From Bacillus yapensis (GTDB lineage Bacteria > Bacillota > Bacilli > Bacillales > Cytobacillaceae), in NCBI RefSeq assembly GCF_005280205.1, contig NZ_SUND01000025.1, positions 1 through 49,810 of the forward strand: 49,810 nt of DNA, in the 5' to 3' direction. Below, one piece after another: positions 7,631 through 17,410 of the stretch. Below the pieces are notes generated by a model. That model worked only from the letters and a program-made list of their open reading frames with translations, searched no databases and was not told where the DNA came from. The position numbers were made by a program, and so were the translations under genes. Position 1 is the first letter of the stretch. Each line of letters starts with the position of its first letter.

Positions 7631-9793
7631 TTATTCCATACTGCTATCCATTTCTTCTTTATTTGCTTCTTCATCTGCAACCTTATTATGTATCCACAAA
7701 AACTGCCTAGCAAGCTCCTCGTTTCTTGGTACATCCAAAAATTCAGGATAGCGTTCATCTATTACCAAATCATTATAGAATTCATTTATAGCCTCCACTA
7801 TAACAGTTGGTTCTAAAACTTTTCGGATAGCATCATAATTGTCTCTGCGAAAACTTGATTTTCTTGAACCAAATTCTCCAAATGCAGTCGGGGTATAAGA
7901 ATTAAGTAACTCGAACACAAAATCCTTTTCTCTACGTATTATTCGTGTGATTGTATTCGTTGCCTCTTTGGGCTCCCCATACTCATTCCATATTGATATT
8001 ACATAAGGAAAGTTCTCTATTTTTCCAATTTCGATATTGTCAATGTTACTCAACTCAAAAGATATTCTTTTAGCCAGGATGCCTGCCAAATTTGAGTATT
8101 CTTCGTCAGAGAAACCTTGAGGATTTGGATGTTCCTCTGTATCTCTTCTGAACCAAGAAAAGCACTCCGTAGCAAAAAATAAGGTGTCTGCATTAAAAAT
8201 TACATCTTTGGCTAACTCGAACTGTTCATCTTTACTATTCAGATTCTCTATACAGTCACCAGTAAATATTGCTCCTTGTCCCAAAGTATTCATTGACCTG
8301 AAAAGTTGAACAGGATTAGGTAGATTACTTCCTATCTTTGCTATAGAAATTGCTAAATTTTTTGACTGTAATAAAGTGAAGTTTTTACTTAGCCTTCTTA
8401 ACTTTGAAATAAAAGTTTCCGCATTCTTATCTGACAAAATTTCATTTATTTTACATACAATATCTTCTGGAGAATTATGTTCACTGAATTTTAATAATTC
8501 ATTAATTGCTAAATCAGAAACATCTTTAGTAGTTATCGCATAAGTGAAATACCTTTGAAAATACTGCGGAGAACATATTCGTTGTTTTTCACCCCATTTT
8601 AATTCCGAATTCCCCCCATAATGAACATTTCTAAAGGCATTATTGAGCTTAGGAAAAAGAAAGCATAACAAATCTATAATTTGTTCCATTTCCTCTTTTG
8701 TAAATTTATTTAACGCTGATTCAACTCTCTCTTTTCTTCTGACTTTCTCCTTTTGGTCATAATCATAGCCATACCCACTTGTACCATCTTTTAAAAATAA
8801 ATCCCTATTGTCTCTGATTAGAGCATAAACTTCTGGCAATAGAACCCTAATTCCTTCAATTAACATTAAATCAACAACATTCGCTTCATCTTTTAATATA
8901 GGCAAAGAAAACAACAAGATATTTGAATACAACTTAGCTTGTCTAGGTGTATTCAAGTGTGCTTCTAATCCTTTAGAGAAATTGCTTACAAATTGCCTAA
9001 CATCTTCCTCAGTTAATTCAATATTAGAGAAGTTCAATACTTGGTCAATTTCATTAAAGCAAAAGTTTCTTAAATCTTCGCTTTCTATTGATGGAAGTTC
9101 TAAGGGAACCTGAATTATTTTTTCTAAAAATGAATTTCCCGTCCCTATAGCAATATCACCGTATCGTTCTTGTAATGCTGACGATACTACATGTTTATCA
9201 AATGCCAATACATAGGCTGTATATTTAAAATCTGCTGTTAACTTAACTAATCTAAACACAGCATGTATTTCATTTTTTTCGAGTCTATCAATATCATCTA
9301 TAAGTATTACTACTCTTTTTTTCTCCTCTTCTAAAAGGTTTTCAATTCGTTCTCTTAATTCTTCAATATCTGCACCTGAAAAGAACGATTTTACTCCATC
9401 TGCAACCTCCTCTTTACCAAGAACAGAGGCTAGTGGTTTACCGTATTTCTCAATAAGGTTGCCTATTCTTTCCTTTCTATTTTCTATAGACCTATCAATC
9501 GCTGTAGCTAAGTCGTTGAAGAAATTAATGAGCATCTGGTCTTCGTCACCAAATCTCCATGGATTAAACTTTAAACAAACGACATGTTCCTCTTTTAGAA
9601 GTTCCCCTTCTATAAAGTTTAATACAGAGGTTTTCCCGTCACCCCAAGCACCATATATTCCTATTACAATACTACTCGGATCATTTCTTTTAGCTATTAC
9701 ATTGGCTACTCTCTGTGAAAATGGAAAACGATTAAATCGGTCAAGAGCAGCATCATATATTGGAGCATCCGATGAATAGTTATGCGGTTTCAT
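7631..9793 (-). CDS. KAP family P-loop NTPase
   Basis: 720 residues. The N-terminal domain has Walker A YGAWGDGKTSVLNF (about 47-60), then LKFNPWRFGDEDQ, a conserved KAP element, and Walker B VVILIDDIDRL followed by a sensor-like YVLAFDKHVV. KAP NTPases are STAND-like ATPases often tied to membrane signalling or phage defense. Many have TM helices inserted near the P-loop; I see none here, so this is a soluble version. The C-terminal 400 residues are helical and of unknown function. The ATG has a good RBS (GGGAGGATTTT). It lies 55 bp after the HTH-containing gene at 9849-11039, in the same direction, so the two likely form an operon. Confidence 0.85.
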   Translation of the reverse strand: MKPHNYSSDAPIYDAALDRFNRFPFSQRVANVIAKRNDPSSIVIGIYGAWGDGKTSVLNFIEGELLKEEHVVCLKFNPWRFGDEDQMLINFFNDLATAIDRSIENRKERIGNLIEKYGKPLASVLGKEEVADGVKSFFSGADIEELRERIENLLEEEKKRVVILIDDIDRLEKNEIHAVFRLVKLTADFKYTAYVLAFDKHVVSSALQERYGDIAIGTGNSFLEKIIQVPLELPSIESEDLRNFCFNEIDQVLNFSNIELTEEDVRQFVSNFSKGLEAHLNTPRQAKLYSNILLFSLPILKDEANVVDLMLIEGIRVLLPEVYALIRDNRDLFLKDGTSGYGYDYDQKEKVRRKERVESALNKFTKEEMEQIIDLLCFLFPKLNNAFRNVHYGGNSELKWGEKQRICSPQYFQRYFTYAITTKDVSDLAINELLKFSEHNSPEDIVCKINEILSDKNAETFISKLRRLSKNFTLLQSKNLAISIAKIGSNLPNPVQLFRSMNTLGQGAIFTGDCIENLNSKDEQFELAKDVIFNADTLFFATECFSWFRRDTEEHPNPQGFSDEEYSNLAGILAKRISFELSNIDNIEIGKIENFPYVISIWNEYGEPKEATNTITRIIRREKDFVFELLNSYTPTAFGEFGSRKSSFRRDNYDAIRKVLEPTVIVEAINEFYNDLVIDERYPEFLDVPRNEELARQFLWIHNKVADEEANKEEMDSSME

Positions 9794-9848
9794 TTACAAA
9801 ATCCTCCCTTCATTTCACAGTATATATCCATGCCCGAAACTTTTTTTG

Positions 9849-11039
9849 CTAATCTTTTTGCTTTATAATATCAAATAACCATAATCCCTTATCTAAAATA
9901 TTATCATCTTTCTTATCTAACGGGTCTAATAAATCTGCCTTTTCCCGAGCCCATTTCACCCAATCATTTAAAATTTGTTTTTCTTCCTCAGTACCAACCT
10001 TAGCAAACTTTGATTCTACTGCATCCAACAGTCTTCTAATCCTTTCAGCCTTTTCCCAATTCTGTGCATATTGGTCTAATAATTCTAGCTGCTTTAATTC
10101 CATTTCCTTCCGTTCAGCTATTTGCTCTCGAATTAGTTGCTCTTCTAACCATCGCTGTTTTTCAGTTTCACGTTCTTTCCTTTTTACTTTTTCAACATGT
10201 ATAGCATCCATTATCCATAAAACAATTTCACCAATCTGATCTTCAATTACTTTTGCTTCCGTATCACGCCAGTTTTTACGCCTAGCATGATAAGAATCAA
10301 TACCAAAATGTAATTTACCAGTCTTTATGTAATCATAAGAAGGTATTGACCAAAGACTGTTTTTTATTTCTTTATCCGTTGGTATATGGTCAATTCTTTT
10401 TTGTATTTCTTTTATAAAGATAGGAACACGATCTCCACCAAAAGAGATACTCAATTCCTTATCAACAACTCTTCTACTGTACCCATAGGATTTTGGTGCA
10501 CCATTTTCAATCGTATAACCTAGATGTTCCAAAGCAACAAAAAGTGTATTGTAAAATCTATAAACACGGTTTTTTAGTTCGTCTGAAATTTTACTCAGAT
10601 TAATAACATTGCTTACTTTAGTTTGAGTTGTTCCTTTTTTAGAACTATAATACTGTTTTGTCCCTTCTATCAAATCATGAGGATTTGTTAGTCTATCAGG
10701 AACTTTTAATGCCAAAGAATAGTGAGTTACTCTTTGATGTTCTTCGTTTGATAAAAACGAAAGTATCTCAGACATCTTAGCTCCAAAACTTTTATCAATA
10801 GATTGAACAGGCACTTCTATTTTATCGGGACCATTATGTTCTGGTAGAGGAGGTATGCTAATTTTTTTACCTAACTTCACTTTTGTCCAATGCCCAGATT
10901 TTGGCAATGGAATATTCATTTTTATACAATGTTTACGTAAAGCAACATCAGAGACACCATAACGAGTGGCAAGAGTAGTCATAGGTTCTTCCCAAACTTC
11001 TTTATATAACTTTTCCCTTTCATAGATTCTCGTTTCCAT
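9849..11039 (-). CDS. Hypothetical protein with N-terminal helix-turn-helix
   Basis: 396 residues. Residues about 9-50 (YKEVWEEPMTTLATRYGVSD, then VALRKHCIKMNIPLP) form a clear helix-turn-helix of the type found at the start of a family of uncharacterised proteins on mobile elements, with a conserved GHW soon after. The rest has no motif I recognise; residues about 285-350 are a long Glu/Lys/Arg-rich coiled coil. The start is supported by GGGAGG upstream of the ATG. It is the first gene of a probable two-gene operon with the KAP NTPase, so it may act as its DNA-binding partner or regulator. Confidence 0.7.
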   Translation of the reverse strand: METRIYEREKLYKEVWEEPMTTLATRYGVSDVALRKHCIKMNIPLPKSGHWTKVKLGKKISIPPLPEHNGPDKIEVPVQSIDKSFGAKMSEILSFLSNEEHQRVTHYSLALKVPDRLTNPHDLIEGTKQYYSSKKGTTQTKVSNVINLSKISDELKNRVYRFYNTLFVALEHLGYTIENGAPKSYGYSRRVVDKELSISFGGDRVPIFIKEIQKRIDHIPTDKEIKNSLWSIPSYDYIKTGKLHFGIDSYHARRKNWRDTEAKVIEDQIGEIVLWIMDAIHVEKVKRKERETEKQRWLEEQLIREQIAERKEMELKQLELLDQYAQNWEKAERIRRLLDAVESKFAKVGTEEEKQILNDWVKWAREKADLLDPLDKKDDNILDKGLWLFDIIKQKD

Positions 11040-11210
11040 AAAAGACCTCCCTTATAAAGTTTTAAAAGTTAATAACCGATAATGTAGGCAAAAAAAATGC
11101 TTCTTTATATTCCATTCTAAATAAGAGATAATCAAAATTGAAATATATAGAATTTAGAATTTTGCATATTTTTTCAAATGCTGTAAAAAAAGCTGTAAAG
11201 GAAGGTTGAA

Positions 11211-11723
11211 ATGAAAAACATAAGGGTAAAACTAATTCAAATTGATTGGGACGGACCCTATAGATTAGATGAACTAAATCATTTAACTGATGAATCCTAC
11301 GATTATGGTATCTATCAAATTTATGGAAAACATATAGTCTATGGAAAAGATGTTTTGTTATATATCGGAAAGGCAGACCAGCAAACGATTGGGAAAAGGG
11401 TATCGCAAGAAAATTGGTGGAATACAAACGACTCCAACCATCTAAAAATATATGCAGGCAGAATAGCAGGTGAAAGTACGCCAGAGGAAGCCACATGGTC
11501 AAAGGAGATTGATCTCGCTGAGAAACTTTTAATTAATGTACATAAACCTGCCTACAACTCCAAAAGTCTCACGTCCATACCGGAAGCTGAATTGCAGAAT
11601 ATTCATATTTTGAATTGGGGAGACCATCGAGACCTTCTACCAGAAATTTCAGGTTTGCGGTGGACAAGTAAATTAGACAATGTTGAATACAATATTTATA
11701 AGTATAATGCCTTTGTGGAATAG
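11211..11723 (+). CDS. GIY-YIG-like protein
   Basis: 170 residues, one of the few plus-strand genes. It contains YDYGIYQIYG (about 30-39), then LLYIGKA (about 51-57) and GKRV, the GIY, YIG and Arg elements of a GIY-YIG nuclease core, with a Glu in DLAEKLLINVHKPAYNS as the likely metal ligand. It has a good RBS (GGAAGGTTGAA). It is convergent with tniQ, sharing a bidirectional terminator, and divergent from the HTH/KAP operon. Its role is unknown; the fold is usually a small endonuclease. Confidence 0.75.
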   Translation: MKNIRVKLIQIDWDGPYRLDELNHLTDESYDYGIYQIYGKHIVYGKDVLLYIGKADQQTIGKRVSQENWWNTNDSNHLKIYAGRIAGESTPEEATWSKEIDLAEKLLINVHKPAYNSKSLTSIPEAELQNIHILNWGDHRDLLPEISGLRWTSKLDNVEYNIYKYNAFVE

Positions 11724-11810
11724 TAATCTCAAAATTACAAGCTAGAATTAAGAGAGAAAGCTAGATTAATTAATATATTTATAGGAAGTTGCCAAAAAAG
11801 CACATAAAAA

Positions 11811-11843
11811 TAGGATTCTCAATCAAATATGTAGAGAATCCTA
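11811..11843. terminator. Bidirectional terminator between the GIY-YIG gene and tniQ
   Basis: TAGGATTCTC and GAGAATCCTA form a perfect 10-bp stem with A-runs before and after it, so it can terminate transcription from both convergent genes. Confidence 0.8.
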
Positions 11844-11854
11844 AAAACATTGCA

Positions 11855-13690
11855 CTACAAATATGATTGTATAATATCTCTTACTTCGTCATAAAATTCT
11901 GCTTTAATGGCAGCTTTCTTTAAAACCTTCCATTCTTTAACAGCTTCTTCCTTTTCTTTCATTTCAAGGATTACAAACTCCACTCTTCTTAAACGGAAAT
12001 CCCGTTCCGACTCCGATACTTGTTCAATAAACCCCTTTGTTTTTGACAATTTATCCAAATGGTTTTCCAATAGGGCTCTCTTTCCGATAAGGTCTCCAAG
12101 TGTCTTTATTGTAATTCTTATGGGCTTTCCGTTTCCATTATTTATATCCTCAACCACCTTACGGACCTTCTTTAATACTTCTTGATCTCTTTCCAACCAA
12201 TTAACACGGTTATTTATAGTTTCAACCTTTTGCTTTTCTGGCGAATTTACGTTCAGCCAATTTCTATCGTTCCTATATAAGAAAGCATACACCGCTGGTC
12301 GTTTCTCTCTCAATTGGGTTTTCGAAAGGTTAGGATATTCCTTTTGCAACTGCACCCATTCACTTCGACGTTTATTTACCATATCATTATCTTTATGAAC
12401 TTCCTTCTTTGAATCACTTTCGCCATTAATGATTTTCTCATATTTAATTACGGTATTGGTATCCACAGCTAACCGCCGGGCAATCTCCCGATAACTCAAT
12501 CCATCACTCAACAAAGATTGTAGCTCTTTCTTCCAAAGGGAACCGAAATCCATAATTCGAGTATATTTGTAACGATCTTCTTTATGTTGATCTCTCCCCT
12601 TCCTTGTATAAGAAAAACCACAAGTAGGACATGTAAACCGCCCAATTGGCTTCTTCGTTTTCTCACATCTTCTAATCGTAACATCTTTAATAACACTTTC
12701 CTTATAGTCTGGACATAAGGCATTTAAGCAAGGCCAATTCGGATGACCAAATGGATTATTTTCAAATGAAGTTGCTCTGAAAACCGAATCCACATTTAAG
12801 CTAAGAAAATTGAGCATAAGTAGGTGGTAATACGGATGGAACGATTTTCTGTGTTTTCGGAAAAAATTGGCTAACCATTGTGTATTTCCAATGTCTATGT
12901 AAAGGCTTATCAATAATTCCTTAGAGTAAAAAATATTAAATGCTACATGCAGTTCCTTCTGTCTCACTTGTCCCTTAAAACTAGCAAATCCTTTTTCTAT
13001 TAGATGATGATGATAGAATTCCGTGAAATGGGAAAAAGACTGATTTTCGAACCGTCCATTCAATAAAAGTTCTGCCTGATGAATGATTTCCTTTAATTGT
13101 TGTAGAAAATCTTCGTTTGCCCTCCTCCCTTTTGTTAAATCACAGTTACTCGTGGTTGGCAAAATATAGGCATGTTTATTTGAATGGGTAATTGGTACTG
13201 TACTATTCTCTAACCATAGTTCATGTTTCAGACAAATAAGATTACCAGGTAACTGATGAATTCGGTGCCAATACATTTCTCCATACGTAGCAACATCTTC
13301 TTCAGCACAGGCTGAGCAATACTTTAAATACCTGTTTTGAGGAATAGAACTTGCCATTATACCCGATTGCATATAAATCTTTTTTCCGTCATCACTTATC
13401 ATAGACTCATAAATTGATTGAGCCTTTTCTGTTGGCAAGAACACTGTATAAAAAGGATACATTGTATGTTTCTCTATTAATATCTGTTCATTCAATGTCG
13501 TGTTTTTTGGTAAATGCTGAACAAGAGAACCAATTCCCGATGGCAAAAATACCGAGGCACTTATTGTCCTCTTTCCAAATAAGTCTTCTAATGTGTGTTT
13601 CCAAAAGACATTACCTGCTCTAATGTGATAACGACAAATAACACTATATAAAAGTTCATCTGGATATGGTGTTGGGAATTGTATAATCAT
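11855..13690 (-). CDS. tniQ: Tn7-like target-selection protein TnsD/TniQ
   Basis: 611 residues. The N-terminus (PTPYPDELLYSVICRYH) and an early zinc finger (C125-x2-C128 ... C153-x2-H156, within YCSACAE and LICLKHE) define TniQ. The middle has a second Cys-rich part and an HTH (YREIARRLAVDTNTVIKY), and the C-terminus has FLYRNDRNWL, as in TnsD rather than short TniQ. TnsD-type proteins bind a specific attachment site and recruit TnsC. Its ATG overlaps the tnsC stop (4 nt), so translation is coupled. It is the last gene of the tns operon. The actual target site is not visible in this window. Confidence 0.9.
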   Translation of the reverse strand: MIIQFPTPYPDELLYSVICRYHIRAGNVFWKHTLEDLFGKRTISASVFLPSGIGSLVQHLPKNTTLNEQILIEKHTMYPFYTVFLPTEKAQSIYESMISDDGKKIYMQSGIMASSIPQNRYLKYCSACAEEDVATYGEMYWHRIHQLPGNLICLKHELWLENSTVPITHSNKHAYILPTTSNCDLTKGRRANEDFLQQLKEIIHQAELLLNGRFENQSFSHFTEFYHHHLIEKGFASFKGQVRQKELHVAFNIFYSKELLISLYIDIGNTQWLANFFRKHRKSFHPYYHLLMLNFLSLNVDSVFRATSFENNPFGHPNWPCLNALCPDYKESVIKDVTIRRCEKTKKPIGRFTCPTCGFSYTRKGRDQHKEDRYKYTRIMDFGSLWKKELQSLLSDGLSYREIARRLAVDTNTVIKYEKIINGESDSKKEVHKDNDMVNKRRSEWVQLQKEYPNLSKTQLREKRPAVYAFLYRNDRNWLNVNSPEKQKVETINNRVNWLERDQEVLKKVRKVVEDINNGNGKPIRITIKTLGDLIGKRALLENHLDKLSKTKGFIEQVSESERDFRLRRVEFVILEMKEKEEAVKEWKVLKKAAIKAEFYDEVRDIIQSYL

Positions 13691-15300
13691 GAAACATCAC
13701 GCTCAGGGTAATCCTGCTTAATTACTCCAGCATCTAGTAATGCTTGATAAACAGTTATTTGTTGTTCTTTCCCTTTTTTTATAATGGTTCTCAGGTCGTT
13801 ACTTATTATTTTATCCGTACTTTTTTCATTATTGTTTAATAGAAGAAAAGCATCTTTTACGACTTGTGATACATCTCTTTTTTGATTGTTCTCAGAAATA
13901 ACTTTTTGTACTGCCTTAACAGCAGCATCATTTTTAAAACCTATCATCCCTAAACGGAAAACAGCATCATCAATTAATTGTACTTCCTCATTTTTCCGTT
14001 TTGCTCCTTCTTGGAGTGAGTTCATTACCTGTTTTTGATCAACAATAATCCGTTCTTGTTCAATATAGTCCTCAATATTAGGTAGCATTAGGTCGTCATA
14101 TTTTGCTAGTTTGCCATAATCTGCCCTTTTTAAAGTATTTAACATCGGCTGAACCATCTTTAATTCTTCCTGAGCCACTTGTTTTATTAACGTACAAGTA
14201 ATCTTTTCCTTACCACTACTAATCGCACGTAGCTGCACCATCATATAGAGCTTAATTGCGATGTCGGCGATTCCTTGGGACTCATAATATAGGATTGAAG
14301 ATATTTCCTCTGTAATAAGAACTTCCTCTTTTGTCCACTGGTATTTCCACATACCACTAACAAATAAGTCCCAAATAGCATCATTTTCAAAGCGATCCCA
14401 CATGATGTTCCCCATATTAGTGCTTCTTCTTGCTTGTCTAAACTGTGATTGCAAAACATCCATTGCCTTCGGGGTTCCGACCATAATAAGAGGGATATTT
14501 ATCGTATTGATTAACGCTGTAAAAAAATTTAGTATCTGTGATGACCTAGAATTCTTTATACCTTTCAAATGTTGTAACTCGTCCAAAAACAGCATTCCAA
14601 GGTTTATACTTTTAGCGATCTGAGCCATGATAGGCATTAGTTGACTTGTTGACAAATGACTGTTCACATATCTATTAAAATAGTTTGAGCCCAGAAGTAG
14701 ATCTACCTGATACATAAAATCGTAAATAATGGTTTTTACGGAACCATCAAAAGGGGTCTCGATTTTTAAATAGGTTACTTGATAGTGGTTTAAGGCCTTC
14801 CCTTTATATGTAACATGGGAAATCACCTGCGGAATAGTTTGCAAGATTCGCTGTAATGTTCGTGTTTTTCCTACACCAGAGACCCCCAAAATACTCAATG
14901 TTTGTCCTGTCTGGATAATTGACTTATCAAATGATTTATTCTGTATATTGTTCCAGTTATCCACGAAACTCTGTGCATAAGTAGAGCTTACAGGATTTCG
15001 GTAAGTGTAACCTGTTCTAATTAACCTTGAAATTGATGACTCAATTCTTAGATGGATCGGTATGGCTTGAAAATATTGTAACAATCTTGAGATCAGATGA
15101 ACTCTCTGATGGTCATTCAAATATCTTTCTTCCTTATTATAAGGAGGATACATGCTTAAACGATCAATGACTTCCTCCTGAGAATAAATTGGAGGCAATG
15201 CCTCTATAAGAGGATTGCCTTGATACTCCAATATTTCCTGTTCCCTATACTCTGCAACTTGAGCTTTGGTTCCATTAACTAATTCAATTATCTTCATCAC
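13687..15300 (-). CDS. tnsC: Tn7-like AAA+ regulator TnsC
   Basis: 537 residues. Walker A GVSGVGKT (139-146) and Walker B LGMLFLDELQHL (D240/E241) are intact, followed by a sensor region (LIMVGTPKAM). TnsC is the ATP-dependent matchmaker that links TnsD/TniQ at the target to the TnsAB transposase. The start can be the GTG at 15300 or the ATG at 15297; AGGAGGTG precedes both. It overlaps tnsB by 17 nt and tniQ by 4 nt, so stoichiometry is probably set by coupled translation. Confidence 0.92.
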   Translation of the reverse strand: MMKIIELVNGTKAQVAEYREQEILEYQGNPLIEALPPIYSQEEVIDRLSMYPPYNKEERYLNDHQRVHLISRLLQYFQAIPIHLRIESSISRLIRTGYTYRNPVSSTYAQSFVDNWNNIQNKSFDKSIIQTGQTLSILGVSGVGKTRTLQRILQTIPQVISHVTYKGKALNHYQVTYLKIETPFDGSVKTIIYDFMYQVDLLLGSNYFNRYVNSHLSTSQLMPIMAQIAKSINLGMLFLDELQHLKGIKNSRSSQILNFFTALINTINIPLIMVGTPKAMDVLQSQFRQARRSTNMGNIMWDRFENDAIWDLFVSGMWKYQWTKEEVLITEEISSILYYESQGIADIAIKLYMMVQLRAISSGKEKITCTLIKQVAQEELKMVQPMLNTLKRADYGKLAKYDDLMLPNIEDYIEQERIIVDQKQVMNSLQEGAKRKNEEVQLIDDAVFRLGMIGFKNDAAVKAVQKVISENNQKRDVSQVVKDAFLLLNNNEKSTDKIISNDLRTIIKKGKEQQITVYQALLDAGVIKQDYPERDVS

Positions 15301-17410
15301 GAAGCACCTCCTTTTGTTTTTTACGGAAAATGTCTAGCACTTTTACCGATTCAGTATCATGATTTACTTTGTTCAATTGCCTTCCAATGTTTTTTTGATC
15401 TATTACGGCTTGTTGTTCCCTTTTCAATACTTCTCTCTCCTTTTCTCGATTTTCCCTAATATTCTTTATATCTTTAGGAACCTCACCATTAAGAGATTGG
15501 TCTTGAGTTTTCTCCTTCGCCTGTTTAACAATTGATTCAATTTCCTGAGCTAACTGGATGGCTCCATTCATTTGGGCTTCTTCATATTCTGCTTTTTGTT
15601 GCCTAAGGTTCTCCTTTAAACTAACAAGCTCTTCCTCCTTTACATTTCGATACATTTCGTATTGCTCGATTAAAGAACAGACTTCATAATTTTGCCTATC
15701 TATCCGAATGTAAATAGTTGCTACACTTTGAGGATCATAATATATCTCCATTTTCCAATTTCCCTGAATTCTAGCATTAGAAAACCACCGCTCTTTTACA
15801 GCTTTAGAGCATGTGTAATAAAGATTGCCAAAGTGAATGCCCTTGGGGGTTACTGTTGCTTGGGATTTTGGATAAATGTTACTTCGAATTGCATCTAATG
15901 ACATTGTCCTTAGCTGTCCGTTTCCTTTTTGTAACCCCCATTTGAAAATCTCAATTGGAATAGGGCGAACCTTTTCTTCTATCATATTTTGTGTTAAAGG
16001 ATAGTCCGAAAGAAAGTTATGATTATTGTAAAAGAGAATGCAGCGAACCAAAATCTGAGTATATTCATTGAGGTTAAGAACTGCCTTTTTTCTGTAATCT
16101 CGGCCACCTCGTTTCATATAATCTTTCTGGATGGCTCCTGGAAGGAACGGGTTTATATGTTGCTGGACGATATGAAAGTATTTTTCGCAGACCGATTTTA
16201 GCTCAGGTCTGTATGAACCTGTGTTCTGCATCTTAACATTTAGATTTTCTACTATTTGAGTTAATTCATTTGAGATCAATTCACTTCCCCGATCTGCCAA
16301 AAGAGTATGAGGAATATAATGTATCGGCCATTCTCCATTTTCAATCTCCATATCAAGGGTTCTTTTGCAAAAGTCTTTTTTATTTTCAAACGTATTAGCG
16401 AGTGCAACCCTCAAAGAATGTCCCGACATATTTTCAATTCCAACACCTAAGCCGACTATGGCTCGGGAAAAAATATCAACACAAAGATATACAACACTTC
16501 GGCCAATAACAATGTTTCTATCTAGTGAGGAAACTAAATATATATCACCAATTGTTGCATCAATGGCATATGTACCTATCCCCATAGAATCTTCTGTGGC
16601 TGAACCAGTTATAGCTCGATAGTTCTGTAAAAATTCTCTTCGTCCCTCTCTTTTATGAATCGCATCTTCCGGCTTGTACCACTTGCGATACCAATAGTAA
16701 AATTGGTCATACGAAATAATAGGCTTTTCTACATCCAATACTTTATAGCCCGATTTTTCATCCTCTTTGGAGAAATACTCCTTTACCATTTGTTGATAAG
16801 CATATTTTAATGATGGCTTTGAACGAATAAAGTAGTATTTTTCTAGGCTTATTCTAATGATTTTCTTCCATTCATCAGTAATTGCTGCTCTCTGAATAGT
16901 GGAGGAAAAGGCAAATGGTCTACCTGCCTTTTTGGTGTATTGACGTTCCTTCCCCTGTTGTTTCCCGCAATTATTAAAGTCAGGTAAGAGTGCATTCTTT
17001 ACCATTCCTCTTGCCCAATACCGTTTTAAATATTGTCGAACTGTCTTTGTACTCAGAGAAAAACTCTTACTAACCATATTGATTAATTCTGATCTACGTT
17101 TCGGGATTAAAATATCAGGAATAATATATATTTGGTTTATTACCTTCCATGCTTTATCACGCTTCTCAATTTCTATCTTGGATAAGTCCTCATCGTTCAC
17201 ACTGATAGCCCAAGGGTCAGTTGCAATCTTCGTAACGTCCCCTTTATTTAAAGAGGTTTCAATATTGTGTACTTCCTCACTGTAAGGAAATGATGGTTCA
17301 CGGACATTTACCAGAAAACAAAGTTGATGCTCCATATCGACCCAGACTACCCTTTGAATGAATTCCGGATTATCAGTGTTTTGTAATAAATCATTAATTA
17401 CCAACTGCAT
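15284..17410 (-). CDS. tnsB: Tn7-like DDE transposase TnsB
   Basis: 708 residues. The RNase-H fold catalytic triad is complete: D284 (YAIDAT), D373 (LADRGSE) and E409 (VCEKYF), with D and E separated by 35 residues as expected for a D,D-35-E enzyme. The N-terminus has an HTH region (about 105-135) for binding transposon ends. TnsB cuts the 3' ends of the element and joins them to target DNA. The ATG lies inside the end of tnsA (17-nt overlap). Because TnsB alone makes only 3' strand transfers, the state of the TnsA partner decides whether the product is simple insertion or cointegrate. Confidence 0.93.
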   Translation of the reverse strand: MQLVINDLLQNTDNPEFIQRVVWVDMEHQLCFLVNVREPSFPYSEEVHNIETSLNKGDVTKIATDPWAISVNDEDLSKIEIEKRDKAWKVINQIYIIPDILIPKRRSELINMVSKSFSLSTKTVRQYLKRYWARGMVKNALLPDFNNCGKQQGKERQYTKKAGRPFAFSSTIQRAAITDEWKKIIRISLEKYYFIRSKPSLKYAYQQMVKEYFSKEDEKSGYKVLDVEKPIISYDQFYYWYRKWYKPEDAIHKREGRREFLQNYRAITGSATEDSMGIGTYAIDATIGDIYLVSSLDRNIVIGRSVVYLCVDIFSRAIVGLGVGIENMSGHSLRVALANTFENKKDFCKRTLDMEIENGEWPIHYIPHTLLADRGSELISNELTQIVENLNVKMQNTGSYRPELKSVCEKYFHIVQQHINPFLPGAIQKDYMKRGGRDYRKKAVLNLNEYTQILVRCILFYNNHNFLSDYPLTQNMIEEKVRPIPIEIFKWGLQKGNGQLRTMSLDAIRSNIYPKSQATVTPKGIHFGNLYYTCSKAVKERWFSNARIQGNWKMEIYYDPQSVATIYIRIDRQNYEVCSLIEQYEMYRNVKEEELVSLKENLRQQKAEYEEAQMNGAIQLAQEIESIVKQAKEKTQDQSLNGEVPKDIKNIRENREKEREVLKREQQAVIDQKNIGRQLNKVNHDTESVKVLDIFRKKQKEVLRDEDN

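Noticed and set aside
11062-11502. 146-codon minus-strand ORF opposite the GIY-YIG gene
   Set aside because: It lies antisense to a gene with clear GIY-YIG motifs and a good RBS; its translation has no recognisable features.
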